Positions 16,335 through 24,609 of a stretch of 64,000 nucleotides of DNA are shown here, in pieces. Origin of the DNA: Hymenobacter gummosus. GTDB taxonomy: Bacteria; Bacteroidota; Bacteroidia; Cytophagales; Hymenobacteraceae. Every line of letters starts with the position of its first letter. The first letter of the stretch is position 1. The translations under genes and the position numbers were made by a program. The DNA is taken from assembly GCF_003970915.1 (NCBI RefSeq), contig NZ_RXOF01000013.1, forward strand, positions 141,325-205,324, in the 5' to 3' direction. The notes below the pieces were generated by a model. It was not told the origin of the DNA. It made no database searches and saw nothing but the letters and a program-made list of their open reading frames with translations.

Positions 16335-16541
16335 ATGAAAACCCTCTGCTTCTCCCTCCTGCTGGCCGTGCTGGCCAGCGCCCCCTTCGAAGGCGCCACT
16401 GCCGCCCCAGCTTCCGCTACCACGCTCACCACCGCCGACCACGACACCTTCGGGGGCGGCTACAAGTTCAAGCGAAAAAAGCGCAAGAAAAACCGCGGCC
16501 CGCTGCGCCACAGCAAGCGCCGCGGTCTGTTTGGTCGCTAG
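16335..16541 (+). CDS. Small secreted protein with Lys/Arg-rich tail (copy 2)
   Basis: A protein of 68 residues with the same plan as the gene at 15911: signal peptide (MKTLCFSLLLAVLASAPFEGATA), a short spacer and a basic C-terminus (KFKRKKRKKNRG ... SKRRGLFGR). The two are paralogous in architecture more than in sequence. The start at 16335 is preferred because upstream in-frame codons lack a signal sequence. Its TAG stop overlaps the stop of the convergent SRAP gene in a single CTAG (16538-16541). Confidence 0.65.
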   Translation: MKTLCFSLLLAVLASAPFEGATAAPASATTLTTADHDTFGGGYKFKRKKRKKNRGPLRHSKRRGLFGR

Positions 16542-17206
16542 GCCGCGGCCGGCTCCAGCACCGAAGCATCGTTGTGGGCCGGCGAATTAACCAGCGTCGT
16601 CACGGCGTACTCCTTCAGCAAGCCGTCGGGCAGCGGGCGCAGCAGCGCCTGGTGCTCGGCGGCTTTGGCGTCGTTGCTGAGCCAGGCTAGCTCGGCGGCG
16701 CGGTCGGGCAGGATGACGGGCATGCGGTTGTGCAGCCGGGCCATCAGCTCGTTGGGCTCGGTGGTGACGATGGTGAAAGTGGGCACCACTTCGCCGGTGT
16801 CGCGGTCGGTCCACTCGTCCCAGAGGCCGGCAAAAGCGAAGGGGGCCTCGTCCTGGCGCAGAATGCGGTGCGGAATCTTGCCGCGGCCGGTTTGCTGCCA
16901 CTCGTAGAAGCTGTCGGCCAGCACCAGGCAGCGGCGGCGCTGCAGCAGCTGCCGAAACGAGGGCTTCTCGGGCAGCGTCTCGGCCCGGGCGTTGATGGGC
17001 TTGGGCGCCTGCTTCACGTCTTTCACCCAGGCCGGAATCAGCCCCCATTGCACCGCCTGAATATCGTGCGGGGCCAGGTTGGTGATGATGGGCATGCGCT
17101 GCGAGGGCGCCGCGTTGTAGTTGGCCGCGGTAGGTGCGGCGGGCTGGGCATCAAAGCGCTTGGCCAGGCCGGAGTCGGGGGTGATGATGGTGTAACGGCC
17201 GCACAT
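16538..17206 (-). CDS. SOS response-associated peptidase (SRAP, YedK/HMCES family)
   Basis: A protein of 222 residues that covalently traps abasic sites in single-stranded DNA through its N-terminal cysteine. The start at 17206 gives MCGRY, so Cys2 becomes the first residue after Met removal, as required. Other active-site motifs are present: NARAETLPEKPSFR, DSFYEW and HNRMPVIL. It is cytoplasmic. No LexA-like site was identified upstream. Confidence 0.95.
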   Translation of the reverse strand: MCGRYTIITPDSGLAKRFDAQPAAPTAANYNAAPSQRMPIITNLAPHDIQAVQWGLIPAWVKDVKQAPKPINARAETLPEKPSFRQLLQRRRCLVLADSFYEWQQTGRGKIPHRILRQDEAPFAFAGLWDEWTDRDTGEVVPTFTIVTTEPNELMARLHNRMPVILPDRAAELAWLSNDAKAAEHQALLRPLPDGLLKEYAVTTLVNSPAHNDASVLEPAAA

Positions 17207-17320
17207 GGCAGTAGGGTATGAGGTTGTGAGGGTAGGAGTTTACGAGTCGTCGCAGCGGCCGGCCATTGCGTGACCGGTCAATACATAACCCCAAAACTGG
17301 CTTATCAGTGCCGTTTTCGG

Positions 17321-17335
17321 CGTTTGCTGCAAACG
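17321..17335. promoter_or_regulatory. Palindrome CGTTTGC-T-GCAAACG
   Basis: A perfect 7-bp inverted repeat around one base, 115 bp upstream of the SRAP gene in an otherwise featureless 264-bp gap. It is a candidate operator; the regulator is unknown. Confidence 0.3.
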
Positions 17336-17470
17336 AAAGGCCTGTTATTTTTCTTTCCTCGGTGGGTGATGTACCGCGACTCATCGGGCCCTTGGCAACG
17401 CTAGCCACCCAACCGGTTTGCGTCCGGCAAAGCTCATCCGCCACTGACCACTGCGGCCAATGCCGGTAGC

Positions 17471-18241
17471 TCAGGATGCTTTACTGACGGCTTTGTCCTC
17501 GGCCACCAGCTCGGCCATGAACTGCCGCAGCAGCTGGGCCACTTCGCCGGGGGCTTCGAGCGGCAGCAGGTGGCCGGCACCCTCGATGAGGTGAAAGGTG
17601 GTTTTTTCGGCCAGGCACGGCAACAGCTCCCGTTGGTGCACCTGCGGGGGCAGCACAGCATCGGCGGTACCCGCTATGAGGCACACGGGCACCTGCACCC
17701 GGGGCATGCGGGCGCAGAGGTCTTCCCGGCTACCCTGCAGCAGCCAGGCGTCCCAAGCGGCGCGACTGGTGCGCAGGTTGTCGGCCACTACCTGCTGGTG
17801 CAGCTCGTCGGCTAAGGGCCGGGCGGTGATTTTATTGAACGTTTCCTCAGCCGCTTCCGGGTCGCCGTGGCTGCCGAGGCTTTGCTGCCGCTCTTCTTCG
17901 GTCATGGGCTCGGGCGTGGGCGGCGACGGGCTGAGCAGCGCCAGGCCGCGCAGGCCGGCGGGCTGCCGGGCGGCCAGGGCCAGGGCAATCTTGCCGCCCA
18001 TGCTGTGGCCGACCAGCACGTACTCCGTCAGCTGCCGCTGCGCAATCAGCGCTTCTACCTCGCTGGCGTAGGCTTCTACGGAATAGCCGCCCGTGGGCGC
18101 CGCCGCGTCGCCGAAGCCGCCGAGGTCGGGCGTGAGGCAGTGGCAGTCGACGCCAAGGTCGGCAGCTACGCCGTGCCACTCGCGGCCGGAGCCGGCCCAG
18201 TAGTGCAGGAAAACGAGGGAGAAAGGCGGGGCGGCGGGCAT
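17471..18241 (-). CDS. Alpha/beta-fold hydrolase
   Basis: A protein of 256 residues with the canonical alpha/beta hydrolase core. It has an HYW oxyanion region (residues 12-14), nucleophile elbow GHSMGG near 97, aspartate in AGTADAVLP near 200 and histidine in GAGHLLPLE near 228. A small cap lies between the elbow and the aspartate. It is cytoplasmic and most similar in style to MhpC/BioH-like esterases. The substrate cannot be named. It is divergently arranged with the DUF5996 gene. Confidence 0.85.
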   Translation of the reverse strand: MPAAPPFSLVFLHYWAGSGREWHGVAADLGVDCHCLTPDLGGFGDAAAPTGGYSVEAYASEVEALIAQRQLTEYVLVGHSMGGKIALALAARQPAGLRGLALLSPSPPTPEPMTEEERQQSLGSHGDPEAAEETFNKITARPLADELHQQVVADNLRTSRAAWDAWLLQGSREDLCARMPRVQVPVCLIAGTADAVLPPQVHQRELLPCLAEKTTFHLIEGAGHLLPLEAPGEVAQLLRQFMAELVAEDKAVSKAS

Positions 18242-18435
18242 AAACGAAGAAAAACGGACACCGAATTACTTACGCGAAACCGGCGGCCGGGTACAGGCGG
18301 CGGCTAGCCGTTTTCTGCCCCGGGGCCCGCTGGCACCGGTATTGACTCCGGCGGCCTTGCTTTTCGTGCGGCTTCCGGCCAGTTTCGGCGGTATAATTCT
18401 GGCTATCATTGACGTGCTCATCAACGCCCGCCCGT

Positions 18436-19353
18436 ATGGCCTCATCAGCTACTTCCCCCGCCTGGCCCGCCCTGCCGGCCGATTCCTGGACGGCCACGCG
18501 CCAAACCCTGCACATGTGGACGCAGATTGTGGGCAAGACGCGGCTGGCGCTGTCGTCCATGCTCAACCACTGGTGGCAGGTGCCGCTGTACGTGACGCCC
18601 CGCGGCCTCTCCACCGGCTCGATGCCCTACGCCGCCGGCGCCTGCGAGGTCGTATTCGATTTTCACCACCACGAGCTGCAGCTCTACACCAGCGACGGGG
18701 AGGTGCGGCGCATGGCCCTGGCGCCCCGCTCCGTCGCCGATTTCTACCGCGAATACCGCCAGTTGCTGCGCGCGGCGGGCGTAGCCGCGGCTATCTGGCC
18801 GGTGCCGGTAGAGGTGGAAGACGCCACCCCCTTCGCGCACGACCAGCACCACCACAGCTACGACGCCGACGCGGTGCAGCGCTTCTGGCGCATTCTGCTG
18901 GGGGCCGACCAGCTGCTGGGCGAGTTTCGCAGCCACTTCACCGGCAAGGTCAGCCCGGTGCATTTCTTCTGGGGCTCCTTCGATCTGGCCGTCACCCGCT
19001 TTTCGGGCCGACCGGCGCCCCCGCATCCCGGCGGCGTGCCCAACCTGGCCGATTGGGTAACGCGCGAGGCCTACTCGGCCGAAGTCAGCAGCGCGGGCTG
19101 GTGGCCGGGCGGCAACGGGCAGGAAGCCGCCTTCTACAGCTACGCCTACCCCTCGCCCCCCGGTTTCGGCGCGGCCGCCGTGCGCCCCGCGGCGGCTACG
19201 TTCAGCGAGCAGCTGGGCGAATTCCTGCTGCCCTACGAAGCCGTGCGCACCGCCCCCGATTCGCGGCAGCTGGTGCTGGATTTTCTGCAGAGCACCTACG
19301 AAGCCGCCGCCAACCTCGCCCACTGGGACCGGAAGCACTTGGAGCGCCACTGA
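18436..19353 (+). CDS. DUF5996 family protein
   Basis: A protein of 305 residues recognised from the pattern WTQIVGKTRLALSSMLNHWWQVPLYVTPRGLSTG near the N-terminus, a mid-section HDADA-like SYDADAVQRFWRIL, and KVSPVHFFWGSFDLAVTRFSGR. It is cytoplasmic, with many aromatic residues, and no catalytic assignment exists. The start at 18436 (MASSATSPAWPALPADSW) is chosen over one 9 codons upstream. A TATAATTCTG sequence at 18392-18401 could be a promoter element. Confidence 0.85.
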   Translation: MASSATSPAWPALPADSWTATRQTLHMWTQIVGKTRLALSSMLNHWWQVPLYVTPRGLSTGSMPYAAGACEVVFDFHHHELQLYTSDGEVRRMALAPRSVADFYREYRQLLRAAGVAAAIWPVPVEVEDATPFAHDQHHHSYDADAVQRFWRILLGADQLLGEFRSHFTGKVSPVHFFWGSFDLAVTRFSGRPAPPHPGGVPNLADWVTREAYSAEVSSAGWWPGGNGQEAAFYSYAYPSPPGFGAAAVRPAAATFSEQLGEFLLPYEAVRTAPDSRQLVLDFLQSTYEAAANLAHWDRKHLERH

Positions 19354-19376
19354 GTTCGTTCATAAATTATGCACGT

Positions 19377-19553
19377 ATGCTGGACAAAATTGATAACCCA
19401 ACTTCGCCCGCTAGGCCGATGACGCCAGAGGAATGGGATAATGCCCTGAAACAAGCAACTACCCCGGAAGAAATGACCGCCTTGGCTTTGCAGATTCCTC
19501 CGGCCAAACCGGATGACCCGCCACGACCTGACTACGGAATAGAGCAAGGGTAG
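19377..19553 (+). CDS. Hypothetical 58-residue protein
   Basis: An acidic, soluble small protein (MLDKIDNPTSPARPMTPEEWDNALKQATTPEEMTA ... DYGIEQG) 23 bp after the DUF5996 gene. Its base composition is less GC-rich than its neighbours. The codon pattern and the MTPEEWDNAL start look protein-like, but no family is recognised. It ends 9 bp from the convergent oxyR stop. Confidence 0.5.
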   Translation: MLDKIDNPTSPARPMTPEEWDNALKQATTPEEMTALALQIPPAKPDDPPRPDYGIEQG

Positions 19554-19562
19554 CCACACGAT

Positions 19563-20495
19563 CTACTTCCAGCGAATCTTCTGCCCCGCGCCGCGGGCGT
19601 GCAGGCGCTCGGGGGTACGCTGTAGGATGATGTCGCGCAGAGTGGTGAGCAGGGGCAGCCGCACGAAGCTGTGGTGCACCACCAGGCTGACTTCGCGCAC
19701 CGGCTCGGGCGCCACGAAGCGCTTGAGCATGGGGTTGCGGCCCAGTTCGTCGAGCACCGACAGCTCGGGAACCAGGGTATAGCCGTGGTTTTGGCGCACC
19801 AGCTGCTTGAGCGTTTCGATGGAGCCGCTTTCGTAGGTAAAAGGGCGCACATCGGTGGCCGCGGCGGGCGTGCAGATGTTGAGCGTCTGCTGCCGGAAGC
19901 AGTGCCCCTGCTGCAGCAGCCACATATCGGGCGCCTGCAAATCCTGGGGGCTGATGTGCGGCTGGGCGTAGAGCGGGTGGCCCTCGGCGACGTAAGCCAG
20001 AAAGGGCTCTTCCAGCAACGGAATTTCCTGCAGGGCGCGGTCGTCGAGGGGCGTGACGAGCAGGCCTACGTCGAGCTGGTTGGCCTGCAGGCGCTGCACG
20101 ATGTGCTCGGTTTGCAGTTCCTCCACCTGCACGCGCAGCTGCGGATGGCGCTGCACCAGCTCCAGCAGAAACAGCGGCACCAGGTAGGGCGCCAGCGTCG
20201 GAATGATGCCGAGGCGCAGCTCCCCCACCAGCTCACCCTTTTCCAGCTGTACCGCCTCGCGCAGCTGCTTCACGGCACGCAGCACCTCGCGGGCGTGCTG
20301 CACCGCCTTGGCTCCTATGGCCGTCGGCTCGATGCCGCTTTTGGTGCGGTGAAACAGCAGCACGCCCAGCTCGTCTTCGAGCTTCTGCATCTGCATGCTG
20401 AGCGTGGGCTGGGTAACAAAGCACTTCTCGGCGGCCAGCACAAACTGCCGGTGCGTATCGAGGGCGACAAGGTATTCGAGCTGCTGCAGGGTCAT
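19563..20495 (-). CDS. oxyR: Hydrogen peroxide-inducible transcription activator OxyR
   Basis: A LysR-type regulator of 310 residues. The N-terminal winged helix-turn-helix (MTLQQLEYLVALDTHRQF ... TQPTLSMQMQKLE) is followed by a sensor domain with the two redox cysteines in GHCFRQQTLNIC, eight residues apart as in E. coli OxyR Cys199/Cys208. Disulfide formation by peroxide should switch the protein on. It is divergent from a catalase gene, the classic target. Its own -7 box (20616-20623) overlaps the control region, and an ATAG-N7-CTAT site sits between that box and a possible -33 TTG, so autoregulation is likely. Confidence 0.94.
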   Translation of the reverse strand: MTLQQLEYLVALDTHRQFVLAAEKCFVTQPTLSMQMQKLEDELGVLLFHRTKSGIEPTAIGAKAVQHAREVLRAVKQLREAVQLEKGELVGELRLGIIPTLAPYLVPLFLLELVQRHPQLRVQVEELQTEHIVQRLQANQLDVGLLVTPLDDRALQEIPLLEEPFLAYVAEGHPLYAQPHISPQDLQAPDMWLLQQGHCFRQQTLNICTPAAATDVRPFTYESGSIETLKQLVRQNHGYTLVPELSVLDELGRNPMLKRFVAPEPVREVSLVVHHSFVRLPLLTTLRDIILQRTPERLHARGAGQKIRWK

Positions 20496-20516
20496 CAGTG
20501 GGTAGTCTTGGAGCGG

Positions 20517-20600
20517 TCATCCCGGGCTCAGCGCAGGACCTTCTCACGTTAGCGCAAACTGTTCACGCTTGGAAAGACCTGCGCCTCGCTCAGGATGATG
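20517..20600. repeat. REP-like inverted pair R4
   Basis: Arms at about 20517-20546 and 20569-20600 are imperfect inverted copies around GTTAGCGCAAACTGTTCACG, with the shared core GCTCAGGATGA at the right end. It lies in the oxyR leader, so it would be transcribed and form a hairpin. Confidence 0.65.
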
Positions 20601-20615
20601 GCAGTAGTACGCAGG

Positions 20616-20623
20616 CAAAAATA
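20616..20623 (-). promoter_or_regulatory. -7 box of oxyR
   Basis: TATTTTTG on the minus strand is a perfect TAnnTTTG match. A TTG (20646-20648) lies 22 bp upstream. The leader to the oxyR start is about 115 nt and contains R4. Confidence 0.5.
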
Positions 20624-20629
20624 ACACCC

Positions 20630-20644
20630 ATAGACAAATACTAT
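20630..20644. promoter_or_regulatory. OxyR-like site ATAG-N7-CTAT
   Basis: ATAG-ACAAATA-CTAT has the spacing of one OxyR half-site (ATAG-N7-CTAT). A further CTAT follows at 20658-20661, but not at the spacing expected for a full tetramer site. It lies between the oxyR and catalase promoters. Confidence 0.55.
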
Positions 20645-20669
20645 ACAATTATAAAAACTATCGATTTTA

Positions 20670-20696
20670 TTGATAAATATCAAACCAGCACTTTTG
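20670..20696 (+). promoter_or_regulatory. Catalase promoter with TTGATAAATATCAA palindrome
   Basis: The palindrome TTGATA-AA-TATCAA (20670-20683) contains the -33 TTG (20670-20672). The -7 box CACTTTTG (20689-20696) follows TTG by 16 bp and differs from TAnnTTTG at one base. The overlap suggests that a regulator contacts the -33 region directly. Confidence 0.55.
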
Positions 20697-20730
20697 TGGC
20701 ACCTCCACCATTGAATCAACGCTGACTACG

Positions 20731-22239
20731 ATGTCCGAAAACCAGAATCCGAACCGCCTGACCACCGCCGCCGGCCGCCCCATCTGGGACAACCAAAACT
20801 CGCAGACCGCCGGGCCGCGCGGGCCGGTGCTGCTGCAGGACTACCTGCTGCACGAAAAGCTGGCTCACTTCAACCGGGAGCGGATTCCGGAGCGCGTGGT
20901 GCACGCCAAGGGCTCCGGCGCCTACGGTACGTTCACCGTCACCCAGGACCTGACCAAGTTTACCCGCGCCAAGCTGTTTGCAGCAGTGGGCAAGCAAACG
21001 CGCGTGTTTCTGCGCTTCAGCACCGTGGGCGGCGAAAAGGGCTCGGCCGATACCGAGCGTGACCCGCGCGGTTTCGCGGTGAAGTTTTACACCGAGGACG
21101 GCAACTGGGATTTGGTGGGCAACAACACGCCCGTGTTCTTCGTGAAGGACCCGGTGAAGTTCCCCGACTTCATTCACACCCAGAAGCGCGACCCGCAGAC
21201 CAACACCAAGAGCCCCAACGCCATGTGGGACTTCTGGAGCCTGAATCCGGAGTCGCTGCACCAGGTACTGATTCTGATGTCGGACCGCGGCACGCCCTAC
21301 GGCTACCGCCACATGCACGGCTTCGGCTCCCACACCTTCTCGTTTATCAACCACGACAACGAGCGGTTTTACGTCAAGTTCCACTTTCTCACCCAGCAGG
21401 GCATTAAGAACTTCACGGCCCAGGAAGCTACCGAAATGAAGGGCCTTGACCCGGATTTCGCCCAGCGCGACCTGTTCGAGGCCATCGAGAAAGGCGACTT
21501 CCCGCGCTGGACCTTGTCGGTGCAGCTGATGCCGGCGGCCGACGCGGCAACCTACCGCATCAACCCCTTCGACCTCACCAAGGTGTGGCCCCACGCCGAC
21601 TACCCGCTGCAGGAGCTGGGCGTGCTGGAGCTGAACGAAAACCCGGTGAACTACCACGCCCACGTGGAGCAGGCCGCCTTCGCCCCGGCCCATGTGGTCG
21701 ACGGCATCGGCTACTCGCCCGATACGATGCTGCAGGGCCGCCTGCTGGGCTACCCCGATGCCCAGCGCTACCGCCTGGGGACCAACTACGAGCACCTGCC
21801 CGTGAACCGCTGCCCCTACGGTTTCTCGAACTACCAGCGCGACGGGCAGATGGCCCTGGGCGACAACGGCGGCAGCGGCCCGAACTACTTCCCCAACTCC
21901 TTCGACGGCCCGCAGGAAGACGCCACGGTGGGTGAGCCGGTCGAGGAGCTGTTTGGCCCGGCCGCGCGCTACGACCGCAACGCCCCCGGCGAAAACGACC
22001 ATTACTCGCAGCCCGGCGCCCTGTTCCGCCTGATGACGCCCGAGGCCCAGCGCAGCACCATCGAGAACATCGTAGGCGCCATGAGCGGCGTGAGCGGCCC
22101 CAAGCGCGACGAGATTCTGCAGCGCCAGCTCTGCCACTGGTTCCGCGCCGATATCGGTCTGGGCATGGCCGTAGCGCAGGGCCTGGGCCTGAATATCAGC
22201 ATGCCGGCCCACCACGCACCCGCCGAGGCGACGGTGTAA
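20731..22239 (+). CDS. katA: Catalase (clade 3, heme)
   Basis: A cytoplasmic heme catalase of 502 residues that breaks H2O2 to water and oxygen. The catalytic histidine is in [16 protein letters not shown] (near residue 57). The distal asparagine is in [40 protein letters not shown] is intact, and the proximal heme tyrosine is in [14 protein letters not shown]. Length fits the small-subunit clade 3. It is divergent from oxyR and carries an OxyR-like site upstream, so peroxide induction is expected. Clean ATG start at 20731 and a strong terminator hairpin after the stop. Confidence 0.96.
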   Translation: MSENQNPNRLTTAAGRPIWDNQNSQTAGPRGPVLLQDYLLHEKLAHFNRERIPERVVHAKGSGAYGTFTVTQDLTKFTRAKLFAAVGKQTRVFLRFSTVGGEKGSADTERDPRGFAVKFYTEDGNWDLVGNNTPVFFVKDPVKFPDFIHTQKRDPQTNTKSPNAMWDFWSLNPESLHQVLILMSDRGTPYGYRHMHGFGSHTFSFINHDNERFYVKFHFLTQQGIKNFTAQEATEMKGLDPDFAQRDLFEAIEKGDFPRWTLSVQLMPAADAATYRINPFDLTKVWPHADYPLQELGVLELNENPVNYHAHVEQAAFAPAHVVDGIGYSPDTMLQGRLLGYPDAQRYRLGTNYEHLPVNRCPYGFSNYQRDGQMALGDNGGSGPNYFPNSFDGPQEDATVGEPVEELFGPAARYDRNAPGENDHYSQPGALFRLMTPEAQRSTIENIVGAMSGVSGPKRDEILQRQLCHWFRADIGLGMAVAQGLGLNISMPAHHAPAEATV

Positions 22240-22259
22240 AGCAGCAGACGCTACCAGCC

Positions 22260-22297
22260 GACAAAGCCGGCCCCACCTCAGTGGGGCCGGCTTTGTC
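22260..22297 (+). terminator. Terminator of the catalase gene
   Basis: A 17-bp perfect stem (22260-22276 with 22281-22297), CTCA loop, 20 bp after the stop. It is followed by GTTCCTG, only weakly T-rich. Confidence 0.7.
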
Positions 22298-22484
22298 GTT
22301 CCTGTCCGAATAGGATTGTCGGCAGACAGGCAAACTGCCCGGGCACGATTGTCTTGTTCGATGTCAAATGCCTGGAACGCAAGGAGGAGCTGCCGGCTGC
22401 CTCCCACGCGACGACGATTCGCTTGTGGCAATACAACGTCGGTGCCTCGCGGGGCTCGACATAACAACCTGATGATTGCGCAAC
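22298..22484. other. Intergenic stretch without recognised features
   Basis: No gene, repeat or promoter that I can support. A 73-codon open frame on the plus strand has no family resemblance and runs into the next terminator. Confidence 0.5.
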
Positions 22485-22520
22485 AAAAAAGGCCCGGCTT
22501 GGAGAAGCCGGGCCTTTTTT
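22485..22520. terminator. Bidirectional terminator
   Basis: A 16-bp perfect stem (22485-22500 with 22505-22520) with A6 on one side and T6 on the other and a GGAG loop. It terminates the minus-strand T9SS gene and would also stop read-through from the catalase side. Confidence 0.9.
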
Positions 22521-22550
22521 GTGGTCAGCGGCGCTAAGCCGCCGGGTAGC

Positions 22551-24506
22551 TTATTCTACTACCACTTGCTTGGTGGCCATTTGGCTGCCAGCTTGTACGC
22601 GCAGGGTGTACAGGCCTTTGGCCAGGCTGCTCACGTTTACTTCGGCGTTGGTGCCAGCGGCGTTCAGCTGCACCGAGCGGGTCAGCACCTGCTGGCCGAG
22701 GTTGTTCAGCAGGCTCACCTGCGCCGTGCGCTCGTTGGCAATAGCCGGCAGGCTTACCGTGAACTTGCCGTCGACGGCCGGGTTCGGGAACACGTTCAGC
22801 AGACCAGCGCCCAGCTCTTCACGCTTGGCCGTGTTGGGGCCCAGGGCCAGTTCCACAGCAATACGGGTGCGCAGCGTGGTGGTGTTGACCAGGGTCCAGG
22901 CGCCGGTAGCGGAAGTCTGGAAGTAGAACGTAGAGGGACGCAGCGGGTCTTCCGACTGGTAGGCCAAGCCCAGCGGGCCGGTCAGTTCGCGGAACACCAC
23001 GAAGAAGTCACCAGCCGGAACCGCTACGTTGGGTACCGACACGTCCGACGTAATCGGAGTCGCAGCTACCGTGGGGCGCGTCAGCGTCGGCGAGCTGTAC
23101 AGGACGGTGCCCGAAGGCGTATTGCCGGTACCGCCAGCCGTTACCAGGTCGATGCGGTAGGTGCTGCCAGCCGTACCTGCACCGGTGAAGGTGGGCTTAA
23201 TGCTGTTTACAACGGTGGGCGTGAGGGTGTTGAAGCGCACGGCCAGCGAGCCACCGAACGGGGCGCTAAGGCTCACGCTGATGCTACCCGCAAAAGTCGT
23301 CGCCGGATTGTCCTCCGTGTACGCGAGGCGGCTGGTCGATACGTTCTGGGTAAACGTCTTGGTGTTGTTGGACGCCACGTCGTCGTTCGGCACGCTCACG
23401 TTCAGCGTGTTCACGCCGGAAGTAGTCAGCGGGTAAGCCGGGAACGAAACGAGGGTGGAAGCCCCCGAAGCCAGCGTGGGAATCGTTACCGGGCTGTTGA
23501 CGGTATTGGCACCGGCCACCGTCAGCGTTACCTGCACGTTGGTTTTGGTGGTGGCGCTGTTGTTGGTCACCAGTGCTTGTACTACGTGCGCCGGAATGTA
23601 GGTCGAGGAAACCTGCCCCAGCGAATAGATGGCGTTAACCGCAATGTCATTGGCGGGCAGCACGGCCGGCGCGAAGCGGTAAGTACGGCCGAGGTCGGCG
23701 GGCGCCGAGCGGCGGTAGTTGTGCGTGCTGGCAGCATACTCGCCGGTGATGAACACCGTCGTCGACCAGGCAGCGGCCGAAGAGGTTTTGTTGGCCAGCA
23801 CGGTCTGCCCGGTGCTGCTACCCGAGCCTTTGATGCCCACGGTGGGGAAACGAACCCCATCGGCACCGGTAGTAGCGGCTACGGTCGGGCCGTACACAAA
23901 CTCGATGTTGTTGGTAGTTTCGTAGAGCTTCAACTGAAAGTTGAAGCTATCAAACTGCGCAGCGGCGCTGGTGCTGGCCTTGTCGCGCACATTTTTCCAC
24001 TGAATGGTGCACACGCGGTTGGGCGCCGTGCCGGTGGTAGCCACGCGGTACTCAGCCCCGCCAGCAGCGGTACCGGCTTCCAGGTCAAAATTGAAGGGAG
24101 CCAACAGATTTACGTCAGCCGGGTTAGTGCTGCCGATGGGGTCCACTCCGCTGCCGACAGGTTGGCCCGATTCAAAAGCACCAAACATATTGGCGGCCGA
24201 CGGGGCGGCGGTGCCGAGGCGGATGAGGCCGTTGGTGTTCAGCACGAAATTCGTGAAGGCAGCACCGTTGTAGTTGAACGTGAAGCCAATGGGCGTAGCG
24301 GCCGAGTTGGCGTCGTCGTTGTTGGCCGTGGTAATGGCCGTGCCGTTCGTGCCGAGGTCGGTGTAGGTGCCGGTTACGTTCGTGGCCGTGGCCGGAGTGT
24401 AGTTCAGCCCCTGTGCGTGCGCCTCGTTCAGCGACAACAGGCCCAGGGCGACAAGCGGCAACCACCGGCTAGCTCGGACCAAGCGGTTGGGTAAGGTTTT
24501 CTGCAT
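22551..24506 (-). CDS. T9SS-secreted cell-surface protein
   Basis: A protein of 651 residues. A Sec signal peptide spans residues 1-32 (cleavage after AHA). The N-terminal region is a beta-rich domain (GFTFNYNGAAFTNFVLNTNGLIRLG, near 73-97) of the kind seen in Bacteroidota surface proteins. A CARDB/Ig-like middle follows, rich in Thr, Ser and Asn. The C-terminal type A sorting domain starts near residue 572 (NVFPNPAVDGKFTVSLP ... LAKGLYTLRVQ ... VVVE). No catalytic motif is visible, so an adhesin or structural surface role is possible but unproven. Confidence 0.88.
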   Translation of the reverse strand: MQKTLPNRLVRASRWLPLVALGLLSLNEAHAQGLNYTPATATNVTGTYTDLGTNGTAITTANNDDANSAATPIGFTFNYNGAAFTNFVLNTNGLIRLGTAAPSAANMFGAFESGQPVGSGVDPIGSTNPADVNLLAPFNFDLEAGTAAGGAEYRVATTGTAPNRVCTIQWKNVRDKASTSAAAQFDSFNFQLKLYETTNNIEFVYGPTVAATTGADGVRFPTVGIKGSGSSTGQTVLANKTSSAAAWSTTVFITGEYAASTHNYRRSAPADLGRTYRFAPAVLPANDIAVNAIYSLGQVSSTYIPAHVVQALVTNNSATTKTNVQVTLTVAGANTVNSPVTIPTLASGASTLVSFPAYPLTTSGVNTLNVSVPNDDVASNNTKTFTQNVSTSRLAYTEDNPATTFAGSISVSLSAPFGGSLAVRFNTLTPTVVNSIKPTFTGAGTAGSTYRIDLVTAGGTGNTPSGTVLYSSPTLTRPTVAATPITSDVSVPNVAVPAGDFFVVFRELTGPLGLAYQSEDPLRPSTFYFQTSATGAWTLVNTTTLRTRIAVELALGPNTAKREELGAGLLNVFPNPAVDGKFTVSLPAIANERTAQVSLLNNLGQQVLTRSVQLNAAGTNAEVNVSSLAKGLYTLRVQAGSQMATKQVVVE

Positions 24507-24609
24507 AAGAAGGGAAAAAAGAAGTGAAAAGTTGTGGGGGAGCCCTCGCGCCAGGCAAGGCCGCCACTAAAGTGCGAAAAAAGGCTGAAAGGATGCTTAC
24601 GAATATCCG

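Noticed and set aside
22316-22537. 73-codon plus-strand frame after the catalase gene
   Set aside because: The product is Arg/Cys-rich with no family resemblance, and the frame runs into a bidirectional terminator.
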